Positions 9,701-20,834 are shown, numbered from the stretch's first letter. The stretch: DNA of 64,000 bases from Chlorokybus atmophyticus (GCA_009103225.1 RHPI01002069.1:397378-461377); one strand, 5' to 3'. The notes: generated by a model from the sequence alone, not told the origin. Program-made: numbers and translations.

Positions 9701-11647
9701 TAGCGCAACGCCAGTCTGTTGNTCTGGCATCTGCAGCAAAGGTATAGTTTATAAACACATGGGCTGTCAACAAGGCTTGCAGCATACAGTTTGCGCCCGC
9801 ATGGGCACAAACTGTTGACGACGACCATTGAGGACCGTCAACAGTTTGTGCCCATGCGGGCGCAAACTGTTGACAGTCCTCAATGGTCGTCGACGACTGT
9901 CACAGAGTTTGATGCATGTTGGCAATGCTCTGCTGGCTAGTGTGTGGACTCACTTCTTGTTTTGTTGCTGCAGGATGCCAACGAGCGGGCACAGACTAGT
10001 CGCACGGTCTTGCAGGAGTCCATGCGCAACTTCAATGAGATGCGCAAGAAGCAACTTGTACGTGCTCTCAACAATCTGGAGGAGTCACACCGGCAGCGTA
10101 GGCTGCTGGCTGATAACTTCACCCGTGAAGACAAACTGCTGCGGCAGCAGCTGCAGGAGTTGCAGCAAAGGGAGTTCGCAGCAAAATCCCATGCTGAGGA
10201 GCTGCAGCAAAGGGAGTTGGCGGCGGTATCCAATGCTGAGGAGCTGCGGCGGCAAAGGGAGTTGGCAGCAAAATCCAATGCTGAGGAGGTTGACAGTCTG
10301 CGCCGGCAGTTGCTTCAGGCACAGCAGGAGGTTGCAGCATCAAACGCATCGATGACCACCATGGCGGCAGACGCAGAGAACCGTTGGCGCTCCACCGATG
10401 CGGTGCTTCACGAGTACCATTAGCGCAACGCCAGTCTGTTGGAACGGGTGCAGCAGCTGGAGTCTTCCTCAAGTGCGGCGGCCAATGTTGGTGAAGAGCT
10501 GCACCGTACAAGGGAACAGCTACTCAAGCTGCAGCAGCAAGCTGTACAACCTGTTCCTGAGGCTGTCAACGCTGAGACTGTCAACGCACTGACAGAGAGA
10601 GCTGAGCGAGCAGAGAAGCAGTTGGAAGAGGTGCGAGCCCGCAATCGAGAGCTGGAGCAACAGTTGGGGCACGCGCAGATCAACATTGAGGCTGTCAACG
10701 AAGTGAGAGTGCGAGCTGAGAATGCAGAGAAGCAGTTGGGAGAGGTGCAGCAACAGTTGGGGGAGGCGCATAGCAACGTTGACAGGCTGGAACAGCTATC
10801 GGTGGAGCTCTACGCTGCACTCGATGAGCGGCCTAAACAAGAGGCATTGGACAGCCAGCAAGATGCATTGAACAGCCTGTAGAACCAGTACGACTGCGCA
10901 GATGGGAAGTACAATCAAGCGAAGTCGGAGATGGAAGCCCTCCAGGATGAGGTAGACTATCTCAAACAACAGCTCCCGCAGCCACCGCAGCAACACCTCC
11001 ATGACCTGCAGCTACAGCTTCAGCAAGCGCAACAGCAACAAACGCAGCTGCAGAATCAGCTTCGGCAGCAACAGCAGCAGCTTGAACATCACCGTGCGCA
11101 TGACTTCATCAACACCATTCGGGAATGGGCGCGTGAGGTGACGAACCTCTTTGTCAACTTGCGAAGTTACGAGCGTGACGACGTGCTGGGTGGTGGTCCG
11201 ACCGCCTTGGTTGCTGGCTGGACCAACAGGTTTACACAGGGTGCGGGATGGCAACGTCACTTGATGCAGCGCTCAATCCAGTTAAGGGATCTACATCAGG
11301 GCAACAGACCAGGTGGACAGGGAGGATTTGAGGGTTGGGAGAATTCGATGGCTGGCTTCCTCAACTTCTACCGCAACGCGGATGCACACTACACTGCCAT
11401 TCTGCGAGAGGCCCAAGACATCAGTGAGGTCAACATCACTTCAATCTTTGAAGCGATGTTCCTCACCATGCCATCATTCCTTGACTTCCTGAAGCAGCTT
11501 GACAGGCGGATGGCTGCGCGTCGTGCGCAGCCGGCCGTGTTGGAGGCGACAACCCCTACCGACTTCCAAGCTGCATTGCAGTGGTTGCATACCCCTGAAG
11601 GCATGGACGCCTTGACAAGATACCGCCAGGCTTGTTTCAGGCGGTAA
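6738..11647 (+). CDS. CACTA cargo gene C, SET-domain/coiled-coil protein
   Basis: The exons share consistent phases and together encode about 1,200 residues. Exons ending at 6882 and spanning 6960-7327 encode a SET-type lysine methyltransferase domain: GVKLGLFARQDI (cofactor-binding start), GNVAAYINSVHG in the place of the NHS motif, and IQAGEELPLDYD with the catalytic-type Tyr. No pre-SET cysteine cluster is seen. Exons at 7441-7620, 7749-7934, 8000-8732 and 8783-9021, and from 9254 (or its duplicate 9974) to 11647, encode long charged coiled coils. A Pro-rich linker (NPYGPPSPPPHNP, near 8480) separates two coil regions. The last 170 residues look globular, ending at TAA. Three in-frame TAG codons (8135, 10421, 10880) interrupt the coil; no TAA or TGA does. 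The true start upstream of 6738 is unclear. Target of methylation is unknown. Confidence 0.72.
7681..7742. repeat. 62-bp near-perfect palindrome in a SET-gene intron
   Basis: Two 30-nt arms (7681-7710 and 7713-7742) pair at 27 of 30 positions around a 2-nt centre. It fills almost the whole end of the intron, ending 6 bases before the likely acceptor at 7748. Confidence 0.85.
9003..10441. repeat. 720-bp exact tandem duplication joined by an N
   Basis: Bases 9003-9721 and 9723-10441 repeat with an offset of 720, with the only N at the junction (9722). It duplicates an intron and most of a coil exon of cargo gene C. It is most simply an assembly join of overlapping contig ends. Confidence 0.8.
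9067..9172. repeat. Interleaved inverted repeats in a SET-gene intron
   Basis: Arm A (9067-9100) is a perfect 34-bp inverted match to A' (9116-9149). Arm B (9099-9115) is a perfect 17-bp inverted match to B' (9156-9172). The order A, B, A', B' is that of a pseudoknot, so only one pair can form fully in DNA. Duplicated at 9787-9892. Confidence 0.85.
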
Positions 11648-12029
11648 GGCGCAGGTTGGTAAGGACTGAACCCATCAGGTATACCTTAGCCCGCGCTAGG
11701 CAGTTACATAGAACGATTGCCTTTGCGTACTACCAGCGGATCCTGGGGTACATCTGAACCTTCTTGGTGTACATAATCTGTGTATAGTACAAGCGTGTGA
11801 ATGCCTAAGATAAACATCAGTGTTTTTATGCCTTCTTTTAGCAATGACCACTCACAACAAGCACAAATGAGCACATGAGCACAATTGACAGCCGCATGGA
11901 CTGTGAGTGACACGTATTGCCTTTTGGCAGGCTGTCAACCACTCACAACATGAAACCACACATGAGCACAATTGACAGCCGCAACGACAGTCACCTTGAT
12001 AGCCGCATGGACTGTTGCCAAAAATCGTT

Positions 12030-12786
12030 ATGCGTACCTGCCTCGGGCTCTCCTGCCTTGTGGTACATGACATGTCTGTCATAGAACATGCGCACCACCT
12101 CAGTTGTTGGCTGCTCTTGCCAGCTGCCTTGATCAACTTGCTGCCAGTTCAGCTTCCTCTTGACCGCAATGGGTGACACCTTCTGGTTGCGACAGTCTTT
12201 ATTGACCACCCACCGCGCCAGGCCTTGGCGGGCACTCGCTGGTCCAGGAGCAGGCTTCAGGTAGTCAACCAACATGTTGCCTTCATCGTCAACTTGGGGC
12301 TGTCGAACAACGACGATGCATGGCGGAGGATCATCAGATGCAGGTATTGGTGGGTCAGTGGGCACGCGAAAGTCAAAGACCGACTTCTTCTCATCCTCAT
12401 GTCTTACAAGCAGCACATCCCCGATTTTAGGCCATATGGGGAGAGGTATATCAGCTGCTAGCAATCGCAACTCTGGGTTGCTGAAGTCGTAAGCCAGCAT
12501 GTAGGGGAGCAGCCTTGGTCTCTCCGTCAGCATCCACACTTTGCGCAGCAGCTGCTGCCCTCGAACAAGAATGTAGGGTTCCTCCAACGTGCGCACATGC
12601 AGTGCACCAGAGTCCGCGTCCATATATTGATTGCCAGCAGCATCTTTTCGCAGGCTGTACGTGTGGACGGCAATGTACACATTGCACTCTGTGTGGAAGA
12701 ACATGAAGATTTTGCTGACAATGGCAGGCCTGCTTCCATCAAGCATCACAGCATCCTTGCAGTCGCGCCTGTGTGAGAGTGCGCAC

Positions 12787-12863
<77 letters not shown>

Positions 12864-15800
12864 CAAACAGTGATTGCTGTGATAGTCGTCGACAGTCTGC
12901 GACTGTCAATGCCAACATTGACAGTTTGTGTGACTGCCAATGCGGTATGGACAGTCGAGACTGTGCAGTGGATAGCATAAAGTGGACATCTCTACGGATG
13001 TCAATGCCAGCACGTAGCTGTATACCAGGCCGTCCCTCATGTAGGCTTTGTAGTTACGCACTGTCCGCCGCGACTTGGTGTGGATGGCAATGTTCTCTTG
13101 TGTGCAGATGCGTCCAAACAAGGCGTCGTTCCCTACGTACTGAATGCTGCCTCGTCCAATCAATATGCCTTTCTCTTTGATGTGCTGAGAGTGTGCCAAG
13201 GTGGGATATGCTTCCACAAGAGCCCATATCTCCTCTGCGTGTCTGATTGTAGCCACCTCATACCAGGTGGACCCGTTGAATTCTGTTACTGATTGCTGAC
13301 AGTGCATTGACGACTCCGTGGTGGAGCAGCAGGCCTGACCTCTGATCATCACGCATGACGCCAAAGAGTCGCACAAACCATCTCCTGACAGATCGCTTCA
13401 TAAAGCTGATCTCGTAGTCTTTACTGTTGGATGGGGTGTTGACATACAGCTTCACAGAGCGCTCAAAGGCGTAGCACCAAAACACATCATGGTGGCCATG
13501 TCGACGGATGTTGTCAAGCAGGTGGCAAGTTCCCGCAATGTGCTCCAGAATCTTCTTGTTTGTGCCAGAGCAGATCTCACTGTTTACCTTCAAGTATCTG
13601 AGCAATGCATCAGCGAGCTCCAGACGGCCGGAATCCCAACCCAAGCGGCGCGAGATGTCAAAGAACAAGCGAAATATCATGTGGAGGCACATGACGAGGT
13701 CTCTCCTTTCTTCGCTTAGCAGCTTGTGAAAAACATAAGGCACAGCAAATTGCACAAAGAGCTGGTGCTCCTGCGCCTTCCACCATCCAAGGCGACTGCT
13801 GAGGCCATGTGGCCAGCGGTTACCATGCCTCAACTCCCTGGGCCGTGCGTTTCTCATCACAGTTAGCCGACTGTCAATCTCAGCCTTGCTGACCTGCTCG
13901 TCGCCACCATCCATCAGAGTGCAGGCTGTCAAGCTCTTGGCCAGTTCTTCGGCTAGCGTGTGCATGATATCAAAGACCATGTCCTGGCATGGGTCAAACT
14001 TGTACATCCGCCAAAGCCTCCACAAAGGCGACAGCCCGTTGACGCCATACTTCTTGGCTTTTTCTTTCTTGCGATTGGGATCTTCTGTGCTTTCAACTTC
14101 ATCACACAGCAGGTATGTGGCCTCTGCAGTTCTTTTGGCAAATGGATGGCGACTGTGGTAGCGGCTGCTAGCGTAGTGGAAATCGGTCCTGTTGCTTCGA
14201 GTTTCTTCAACAACATCGTTGCCAGTGCTGGGATCTTGAGTAACCTTTTTGGTAACAATCGAGTACCGGATATGAGCTGCCAGCAAGCAACAAGCCCTGC
14301 AACCGCATAAGCCGCCATTCTTGAATTGCCCCATCTCGCTTTGAGCGGGATTGTCGCCGGCTATGTTCATGACAATGGCTCTGAGAAAACCTTCTCACTT
14401 GCAAAACCCGTTGCATCGGGACGCACTGCTTTGTGGGCAGCGTGTGAAGCTATGCGCAGGACACAACCGCGACTGTCAACATGGACTGTCCCGTACATTA
14501 GACAGCTGCACTGCAAACACAGTCGCTGGTGACAGTCGCTGGTGACAGTCTTCTCAACGCGCGATGGACTCATAAAAGGTGGCAACCAATGAAGTGCATA
14601 ATTGTGACAGTCGTTTTTGCACAGCCGTCAATGGACTGTGCTTACTCTGCTCGATCCATTACAATGGGTATTAAGTTGACAGGCGATGTCGACAGTCACA
14701 TTCATGACACAGCATTGCGCACGAGGTCTTGTGAACAGATGTATCAAGCGTACCGGCCGATCGATGAGGGAGCTTGATGTCCACCTGGCTGGAGTCCAAA
14801 CCGTAGTGCGTAGGGAAGCCCATGGCGTACAAATCCTCCAACTCATCCAGCATGGGCTTCATAAACGGGTTTAGACAGTCCTTGTCAGCGTCGAGTAGCT
14901 CGTCAACTGGGACAAACACCACGGGCATGATGGAAGAAGCCTGTGAGCTGACGCGCTTGCCTCCGTTGAGTACAACAACGTTGATGACAAGGCTGCTCCG
15001 CTTTGTAGTTGATGCGCAGTTGAAACCATCACTGTGCAGCATGAGCGCAATGTTGCGCAGGTCTCCAGTACACTGCTGCGCAGCCTCTTCATTGTCATAG
15101 GAGCATTCGCAATGCCATTTCTGATATCCATCCCTGTGCTGGGACATGTCAATGTCATCATTGTAGCGTCCACAATCGCATTTGTTTGGCAGAGGAATGG
15201 TCTTCGTGCAGTCCCAAAAAAAAAAACAGCTCTCTCCACTTGCTGCCATGCCAATCTTCCCATTGAGGCACTGGGGGCTGGTTGACTGGCACGTCGAGCC
15301 AGGTGTCTTTGTCTCGCCAAACAGCAAGGTTGTCATATGCAATAGAAGGTACTTGCAGCCACGGACCGAGCCTTGGACCAACGGGTGTGTACAGAAAGTC
15401 AATGCACTCCTTGCGCGTGCGCCCGCATTGGCCTCCGCACGGCTGTTTCCACAAGCGCTTCACAAGCTTGTGGCGACTGCCATTTGCCTCGTAGCTGTCC
15501 TCGCTGTCATCGAACCCGGATGGGTAAGCATCTGGAAACAGATATCTGCATCTCGTGCATGCTGTATATCTCTGCGACTCTGGCATTCCGATGGAAGTCA
15601 GCAATGCATCGACAGCCGTGATGTCAGCCGGCTGGGAGGGGTTGCGATGGCCGAGCAAGGCGTGGAGGTCATTTCGCAGCTGACTGTGGTCATAAGTAGG
15701 ATCCTTGGCAAGCTGAACGATTGAATCCTCAGCGCCGAAAACAATCTTCAGCACCTTATTGATCAGTGATTGCTGGGCATGAGAGTCCTCCAAGTCTGTC

Positions 15801-16948
15801 AGCAGTGACATGAACTTATTCAGCATCTTTTGCGTAAGTGTCTCTGAGGTTTGTTGTTGGCAAAAAATGCCTGGTTGAGGGGTATCGCATTGTGCTAAAG
15901 GCATTGGCGGTGGGTGCATACTTTCTTGCGCCGCCGTGTCCAGTCGCATGTGGGCCATGGCAGTCTCCAAGTCAATCAACTGCCAAAAGAAACGGGCAGT
16001 CAACAACTGAAGTATGGTTCACAACGTTGTGCGCATAGCAATGGGCAAACATGACAGTCGCATGGACAGCCTCAGTGCATGTTCAACAACCGTGCGCGCT
16101 ATGAGTGAGCATGAGCAACATGATTAGTGCTCACCTTGCCATGGCACCTCAGGCAAGAGCAAATCCTCTGGGAGACTTCTTGCTGCTCGGGTTCTTCAAC
16201 AGCCTCTTCGTCACTAGTCAGCGCATGCAAGTTGTCAGTTGGCATGTCAACAGTCTCTTGCAGGTCTGATTGTTGCCATGGTTGCTGAGAGGGGGCAGCA
16301 CTGCTGGTGCCAGCCATGTTGACAGTCGGCTGTGGATCAGACTGTCGATTGAATTGCAGTGGAGCTGTTGCGGCACTGCTGGTGCTGGCAACATCGACAG
16401 TCGGCTGTTGCCTTGGGTGAAGTGTGGCTGCCACTCCACTGGTAGTGATGCTGGCCACATGGACAGTCGGCTGTTGATTTGCGGGAGGTCTACAGAAATC
16501 CAGCAGTTAGACCATATGCGCTGGCACCATCAACTGACAGCGATACACAGCAAGGCAGCTAGTGCACGTGCAGTTCGTTGACAGTCTCCTAGCATGTGAA
16601 GGACATATTACTGGTGAAGGCTGTCACAGCAACGATAGCTGGTGGCATGCACAGAAGACTGCGTGACCATTGCAGAGAAGCAAGTAAGGTCAGCAAGTTA
16701 ACTTACCGCTCATGCTGCTGGCTGATCTCACCATCCAGCTGGTCGTGCGTGGCCTCAACTTCATGGGCAGGCTGTGGGTTGTCAACATCGTGCTGCACAT
16801 CAGCCGCCTGCTCCGGCATGGGTAGGGAACTCTGTTGGCTGCGACGGCGGTGCCTACGACTGGTGTTCCTCTTATCGGCTGGTTGCAAGTTGATTCCCAG
16901 CTTGGTACTAATGTTCTTGGCAAACTTGACAGCTGTTTTGCTTGCCAT
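12030..16948 (-). CDS. tnp2-type CACTA transposase
   Basis: This is the DNA-cutting enzyme that moves the element, acting in the nucleus at the terminal repeats. Exon 1 starts at ATG 16948 and ends about 16707. Exon 2 (about 16489-16135) is Gln/Pro-rich and ends in a CSCLRCHG zinc-like pair. Exon 3 (about 15979-14754) has the tnp2-type N-terminal cysteines (YTACTRCRYLF) and the ALMLHSDGF segment. The next (about 14380-13340) has MNIAGDNPAQSEMGQ with GCRAC, then DPCQDMVFDIMHTL and a long helical part. Exons at about 13290-13060 and 12760-12035 make the C-terminal part. Exon limits are approximate and the stop is not located. An A11 run (15216-15226) shifts the frame by one base; ten A's would restore it. 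A (GT)n(GA)n microsatellite lies in an intron at 12789-12861. Confidence 0.8.
12789..12861. repeat. (GT)n(GA)n microsatellite
   Basis: A short GT run followed by about 57 bp of GA repeats with one interruption, inside a transposase intron. Confidence 0.95.
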
Positions 16949-17109
16949 TGATATTGCGCCAGCATTCGTCCACCAAGTACACCGCTAAGAGGCCGCCGCC
17001 GCCGCCACCAACAAGAGCGCCGCCGCCTGCTCCCTCCGCCGGCGCCACCTCACTGAGCGGTAAAACCCTACTGCACAGACCACGGTACTCTGAGCCCATG
17101 CACGTAAGT

Positions 17110-17905
17110 TGACAGTCGCACCATGCAAAGTGCTTGACTCTATGGAGTAACTGCACACCGTTCGATAAGCTTGGATCGACGGTTACTAGAGGCTGCCATG
17201 AAGACTTACCCTTGACAGTCGCATCATGCATGGTGCGACTGTCAAGGAGCTGAGCGTGCATCAGCGATGGTCCCAATCACTGTTCTGCGGACCAACCTAG
17301 AACCACGCATGGTCTGTACTCTCCCAGACCTTCGGACCAGGAAGAGCTTGGTGAAGTCAAGGACCATATACGGTACGCAAGAATACGACAATTTGGACCA
17401 ATAGCTGCCTGCTTAGCTTAAGGACCATGAATGGTCCACAACTTATTAGATTTTGAACCAGTAAGAGCTTGTTAAGGCGGCAGACCATGTATGGTGCGTG
17501 CTGCTTGTCCAAAATGACGGATAAGCTGAGCGTGCACCAGCAACGGTCCGCCCAATCGGTGTGGTTCGGACCAGTCCCATCGATTTCATTCACCGCAACA
17601 CATATGGTCCGGCATTGTTGTGGTCCAGACCACGCATGGTCCGTACACCCATTGACAGTCGCACCGGCAATATGCATGGTCCGGCTGCAGACCGTGTATG
17701 GTCCAGTCTTTCGCGGCCAGTAGGATCGGTAATATGTCTGATCCAGCCACGCACCACATCTGATGCGTGACTGCGCACCAGGATTCGGGACCCCGAACGG
17801 ACCAGGAACGGTCCGTCACTCGCGGACTAGGCAGTCCTGGCCCGCGGGATGCGGACCATGCATGGTCCTGGGGGTCCGTGAAAGGACCACACCTGGTCCT
17901 TGAAC
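17110..17905. repeat. Right subterminal palindrome cluster
   Basis: About 14 diverged copies of the ACCATGCATGGT palindrome seen at the left end. The best compound site is 17212-17249: 14-bp perfect arms containing TTGACAGTC and GACTGTCAA around TCATGCATGG, so both element motifs are combined in one 38-bp palindrome. Confidence 0.85.
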
Positions 17906-17918
17906 GTCAATCCGTGAG

Positions 17919-17942
17919 TTTGTGGTCGAGTGGGCTGTGACA
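17919..17942 (+). mobile_element. TRIM copy 1, end of 3' LTR
   Basis: The last 24 bp of the TRIM 3' LTR (ending GGGCTGTGACA) after the CACTA insertion, beginning with the right TTT duplication. It is followed by CCGTT (17943-17947), the right target duplication of the TRIM. Confidence 0.85.
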
Positions 17943-19566
17943 CCGTTGCTTGTCTGTAGTAGTGGCCATCATGAGGGTGCCAATTTGTTGGCCAACTGCT
18001 GCTTCCTGCAGGAACTGTAAAAGTTATCTGTAAGAAGGGGTTTAAGAACCCCTACCATAGCCAAGCTGGGAGCAGGGAGCACATCAGCGTCATGGCTTGC
18101 GTTAACGGTGTAGGCCAGTGGATGGCTCCGTTGTATATTAGAAGGCAAGCAGTATATCGAGAACTATGTTCGCAAAGGCCCTTATGGATGCTGGATGCGT
18201 TTGCAAGAGAACGCCAACATGACACTAGAGATCTTTATAGAATGGTTCCAGAAGTTCATAGATCAGATACCTAGAAAGGTGAGCGTGAACCGTCCGGTGC
18301 TGTTGCTGCTGAATGGGCATTCGTCACGCATGAACCCTGAGCTGCTGGAGAAGGCTCGCAACCATAGTGTACATATGCTCACCTTCCCGGCACACATGAC
18401 ACACCTGATGCAGGTAAGGTTAAGTCAGCACATGCAAGTGTGCCGATGCAATGCATGTTATTGTACATGTAGGTGAATGTTAGTCTCATTTGCAACTGTT
18501 GGACGTGAGCTGCTTTAAGAGCCTCAAGAGTCACTACTGGGCTGAATTTTTGGCTTGGCGTGTGGACCTCAACTTAGTTGAACTGCCCCATCACCAAGAT
18601 GAGGTTTGTGCAGCTGACAGCGAAGCCCTTCTTGTTGGCCATGACACCTTCCAACATTGTCAGCGGCTTCCGCAAGACAGGTCAGCTACGAAATAGTTGC
18701 ATGCATGACAGTGATACCATACAAATCACTGACAAGTTGCATGCAGGTGTGTGGCCAGTGAATAGACATGCTGTGGATGGCAGAGTACCTGAAATGCCCA
18801 AGCCAGCGTCTAACGAGGTCACCCCGGACTTGGCCCATGCTCAAGTCTCGCATGAGTTCGGTGGTCCTGCACTGGATGGAGAGGGCGTGCCATTGCCCAC
18901 TGAGAATGACGCAGACTCCGATGCCACCGAAGACAAGGACAGTTCGTCTGACAAGAAGAACCATCCACCGCCACCTGCGTCTGCAGCTCCCAACATCATC
19001 CACAATCACAACATCACCACCACCAACTACAACATCAACATCAACCTGACAGGGTGCACCATCGAGGGCGCCCCCTCAACCAGCACCTCAATTTTGGAGT
19101 GCTGCAGCAAGAGCATGGGACCACAGCATGGCAGAAGAAGAAGGACAAGGCTCCCTAGATTTCAGGCGCTGTTGCTTGTCTCACTTCTGTTAAGTACATC
19201 AAGGCTCTGCAAGCCAAGAAGGCTGAGGCCAACGCCAAGCAGGCTGCCATCCTATAGCGCAAGCAGGAGGCAGTGATTAAGAAACAGGAAGCAGCAGGCA
19301 AGAAGGTTGCAGCAACATTACAAACGGCGGCGGCCAAGGTGAAGAGAGAGCTTGCAGCATTGGAGAAGCAGCAGGCGAAGGCCACAAAACAGGCTATCAA
19401 ACAGGCGAAGTTGTTAGCACAGCACAAAGCTACTCAGCATGCAGGGCCAACCCACATCAACACACCTGCTGGTGCAAGGCCTTGCACCATCGATCTCAGT
19501 GCGCAAGCTGTGCATGCCACCGCATACAAAAAACCCTTCCGTGACCTTCCCCCATGGCCAGCCTAA
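17943..19566 (+). pseudogene. pogo/Tigger-like DDE transposase, 3' fragment
   Basis: Continues the transposase broken at 442. After CCGTT the frame reads KVICKKGFKNPY and REHISVMACVNGVGQW, the conserved region after the first catalytic Asp. It then reads LLLLNGHSSR, where the family has DGH: the second catalytic Asp is Asn here, so the enzyme would be inactive. An intron (donor about 18414) precedes LLDVSCFKSLKSHYW (usual PLD...F.PLK) and SNIVSGFRKTG. The C-terminal part is a Lys/Ala/Gln-rich coiled coil ending at TAA (19564-19566). It has two in-frame TAG codons (near 19156 and 19256) at places where Gln would fit. No right terminal repeat was identified. Confidence 0.8.
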
Positions 19567-20834
19567 CAGGCAGCCCGTAGTCACACAGAATCCGCTTCAT
19601 GTCACCCACCCCCTCAGAGATGCAGCAGGCCAACCGCGCTGTCGGTGCTACAGTGGCTGACGGTGGGCCTGCTCGGACACTGCTGAACCTCAAGGTAGCG
19701 GCAAGAGGCAAGTACGGATAGCATCCCTTGCAAAACTGCATGTCCTTACGAGCTGTCTCTGCATGCCTTTGTTAATAGCAGTGTCAATACTATCGCAGTT
19801 GCCAAGTTAATATGCATACACGCAGTGTATGCATCTGTTACCACTGGTATGCACACCCCCAATCATAACCCTGCTTCATAGCACTTACTGTGCATGCAAG
19901 GTGCGCGTGCAAGATGTATGTGCCATGTTTAATGCCAAACCCTGCCACCGTTGCAGCGGCGCAGCCCTGCTAGTGCATGCAAGCTCTCCTAGGCTCCAAC
20001 CCACCACAGAATAAGATGCACACACACACGTTTGCACACACACACGCACACAAGCACACACCCACACAGGTGCACACACATGCACAAGGATACACATAAT
20101 TATGCCGCTACACACATACAACCATGCGCCATGCTCAGTTACTTACCAAGGGCGGTGGCGTGGGCGGTGATCGCGATGAGGGCGGCATGTGCGCCGGCGT
20201 CTTTACTCTCTCCCAGGTTGCTGCGAGAATATTCTGCCTGCGGTGGTTGGCAACCTTGCTAGGCCTAAGGCAGCCACACACTGCAGCAACATGGGCTGCA
20301 AGCTATTGTGGCTATGGCGGCCGGACTTATAGCTGCGTGGCGGCAACCTAAACCTTAACACAACACATTACCACAGGCACAAGCCTGTCAAAACGCCGCC
20401 ACACCGTTTCAATAGGCTGAAAGGCAGCCATTTTGGCCTGTGCGAAATTACGCAAACAACCTTTTCGACAGGCTTTCACATTGTTTAGCCTTTGGCAGGC
20501 TGGTGTGAGGCTATACTATAGCTAAAATTATGCCGATTAGCTTGTCAGACAGTAGATTCCACAGCCTTTCCACCACCTATCACACGCCAGCAACAGACAA
20601 TCGCAGCCATGGGGAAAATGTATCCTTAATTAGGTGTCCGTATTGGGCACTTTACCCTAGCAGGTAACAAAAGTACTATCTTTACTACTAGGTAGGTAGT
20701 CTACCGAATAGTGATGTATCACCTGTCATTGGGGTGAATTCATTGTTTACAGGTTTTAAACATGACCTTTTCCCATTGATGACGAGCTAGGGTTAGGGTT
20801 GTGGAAGACAACAGCTGGGGCAGGAGCGGCGGTG
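19567..20834. other. Intergenic, CA-rich microsatellite
   Basis: No gene seen. A CA-rich run lies at about 20010-20100. The right end of the pogo-type element should lie here but no clear inverted repeat was found. Confidence 0.5.
20787..20800 (-). promoter_or_regulatory. Telo-box in MPP-beta leader
   Basis: CTAGGGTTAGGGTT, 35 bases upstream of the ATG. On the minus strand it reads as two AACCCTA units, the plant telo-box found near starts of housekeeping genes. The regulatory role is inferred from plants. Confidence 0.4.

Larger units (their letters stand above)
934..17918. mobile_element. 16,985-bp CACTA (EnSpm-type) DNA transposon with cargo genes
   Basis: Left terminus CACACCGATTGACGT and right terminus (read inward) CTCACGGATTGACGT form imperfect terminal inverted repeats that continue for about ten more matching bases into GGACCA. 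The flanks are TTT at 931-933 and TTT at 17919-17921, the 3-bp target duplication expected of CACTA elements. The host sequence on either side rejoins into one TRIM LTR. Both ends carry clusters of subterminal palindromes, and the interior encodes a tnp2-type transposase on the minus strand. Three further genes ride along: unknown gene A (minus), unknown gene B (plus) and a SET/coiled-coil gene (plus). The heptamer GACWGTC recurs throughout. Autonomy is doubtful because of a homopolymer frame break in the transposase and in-frame UAG codons in the cargo gene. Confidence 0.88.

Noticed and set aside
11990-12866. A transposase start at the Ser/Leu repeat near 12866
   Set aside because: That part is the (GA)n microsatellite of an intron read in frame; the coding exon begins near 12760.
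20787-20800. Interstitial telomere
   Set aside because: Only two units; it fits a promoter telo-box.
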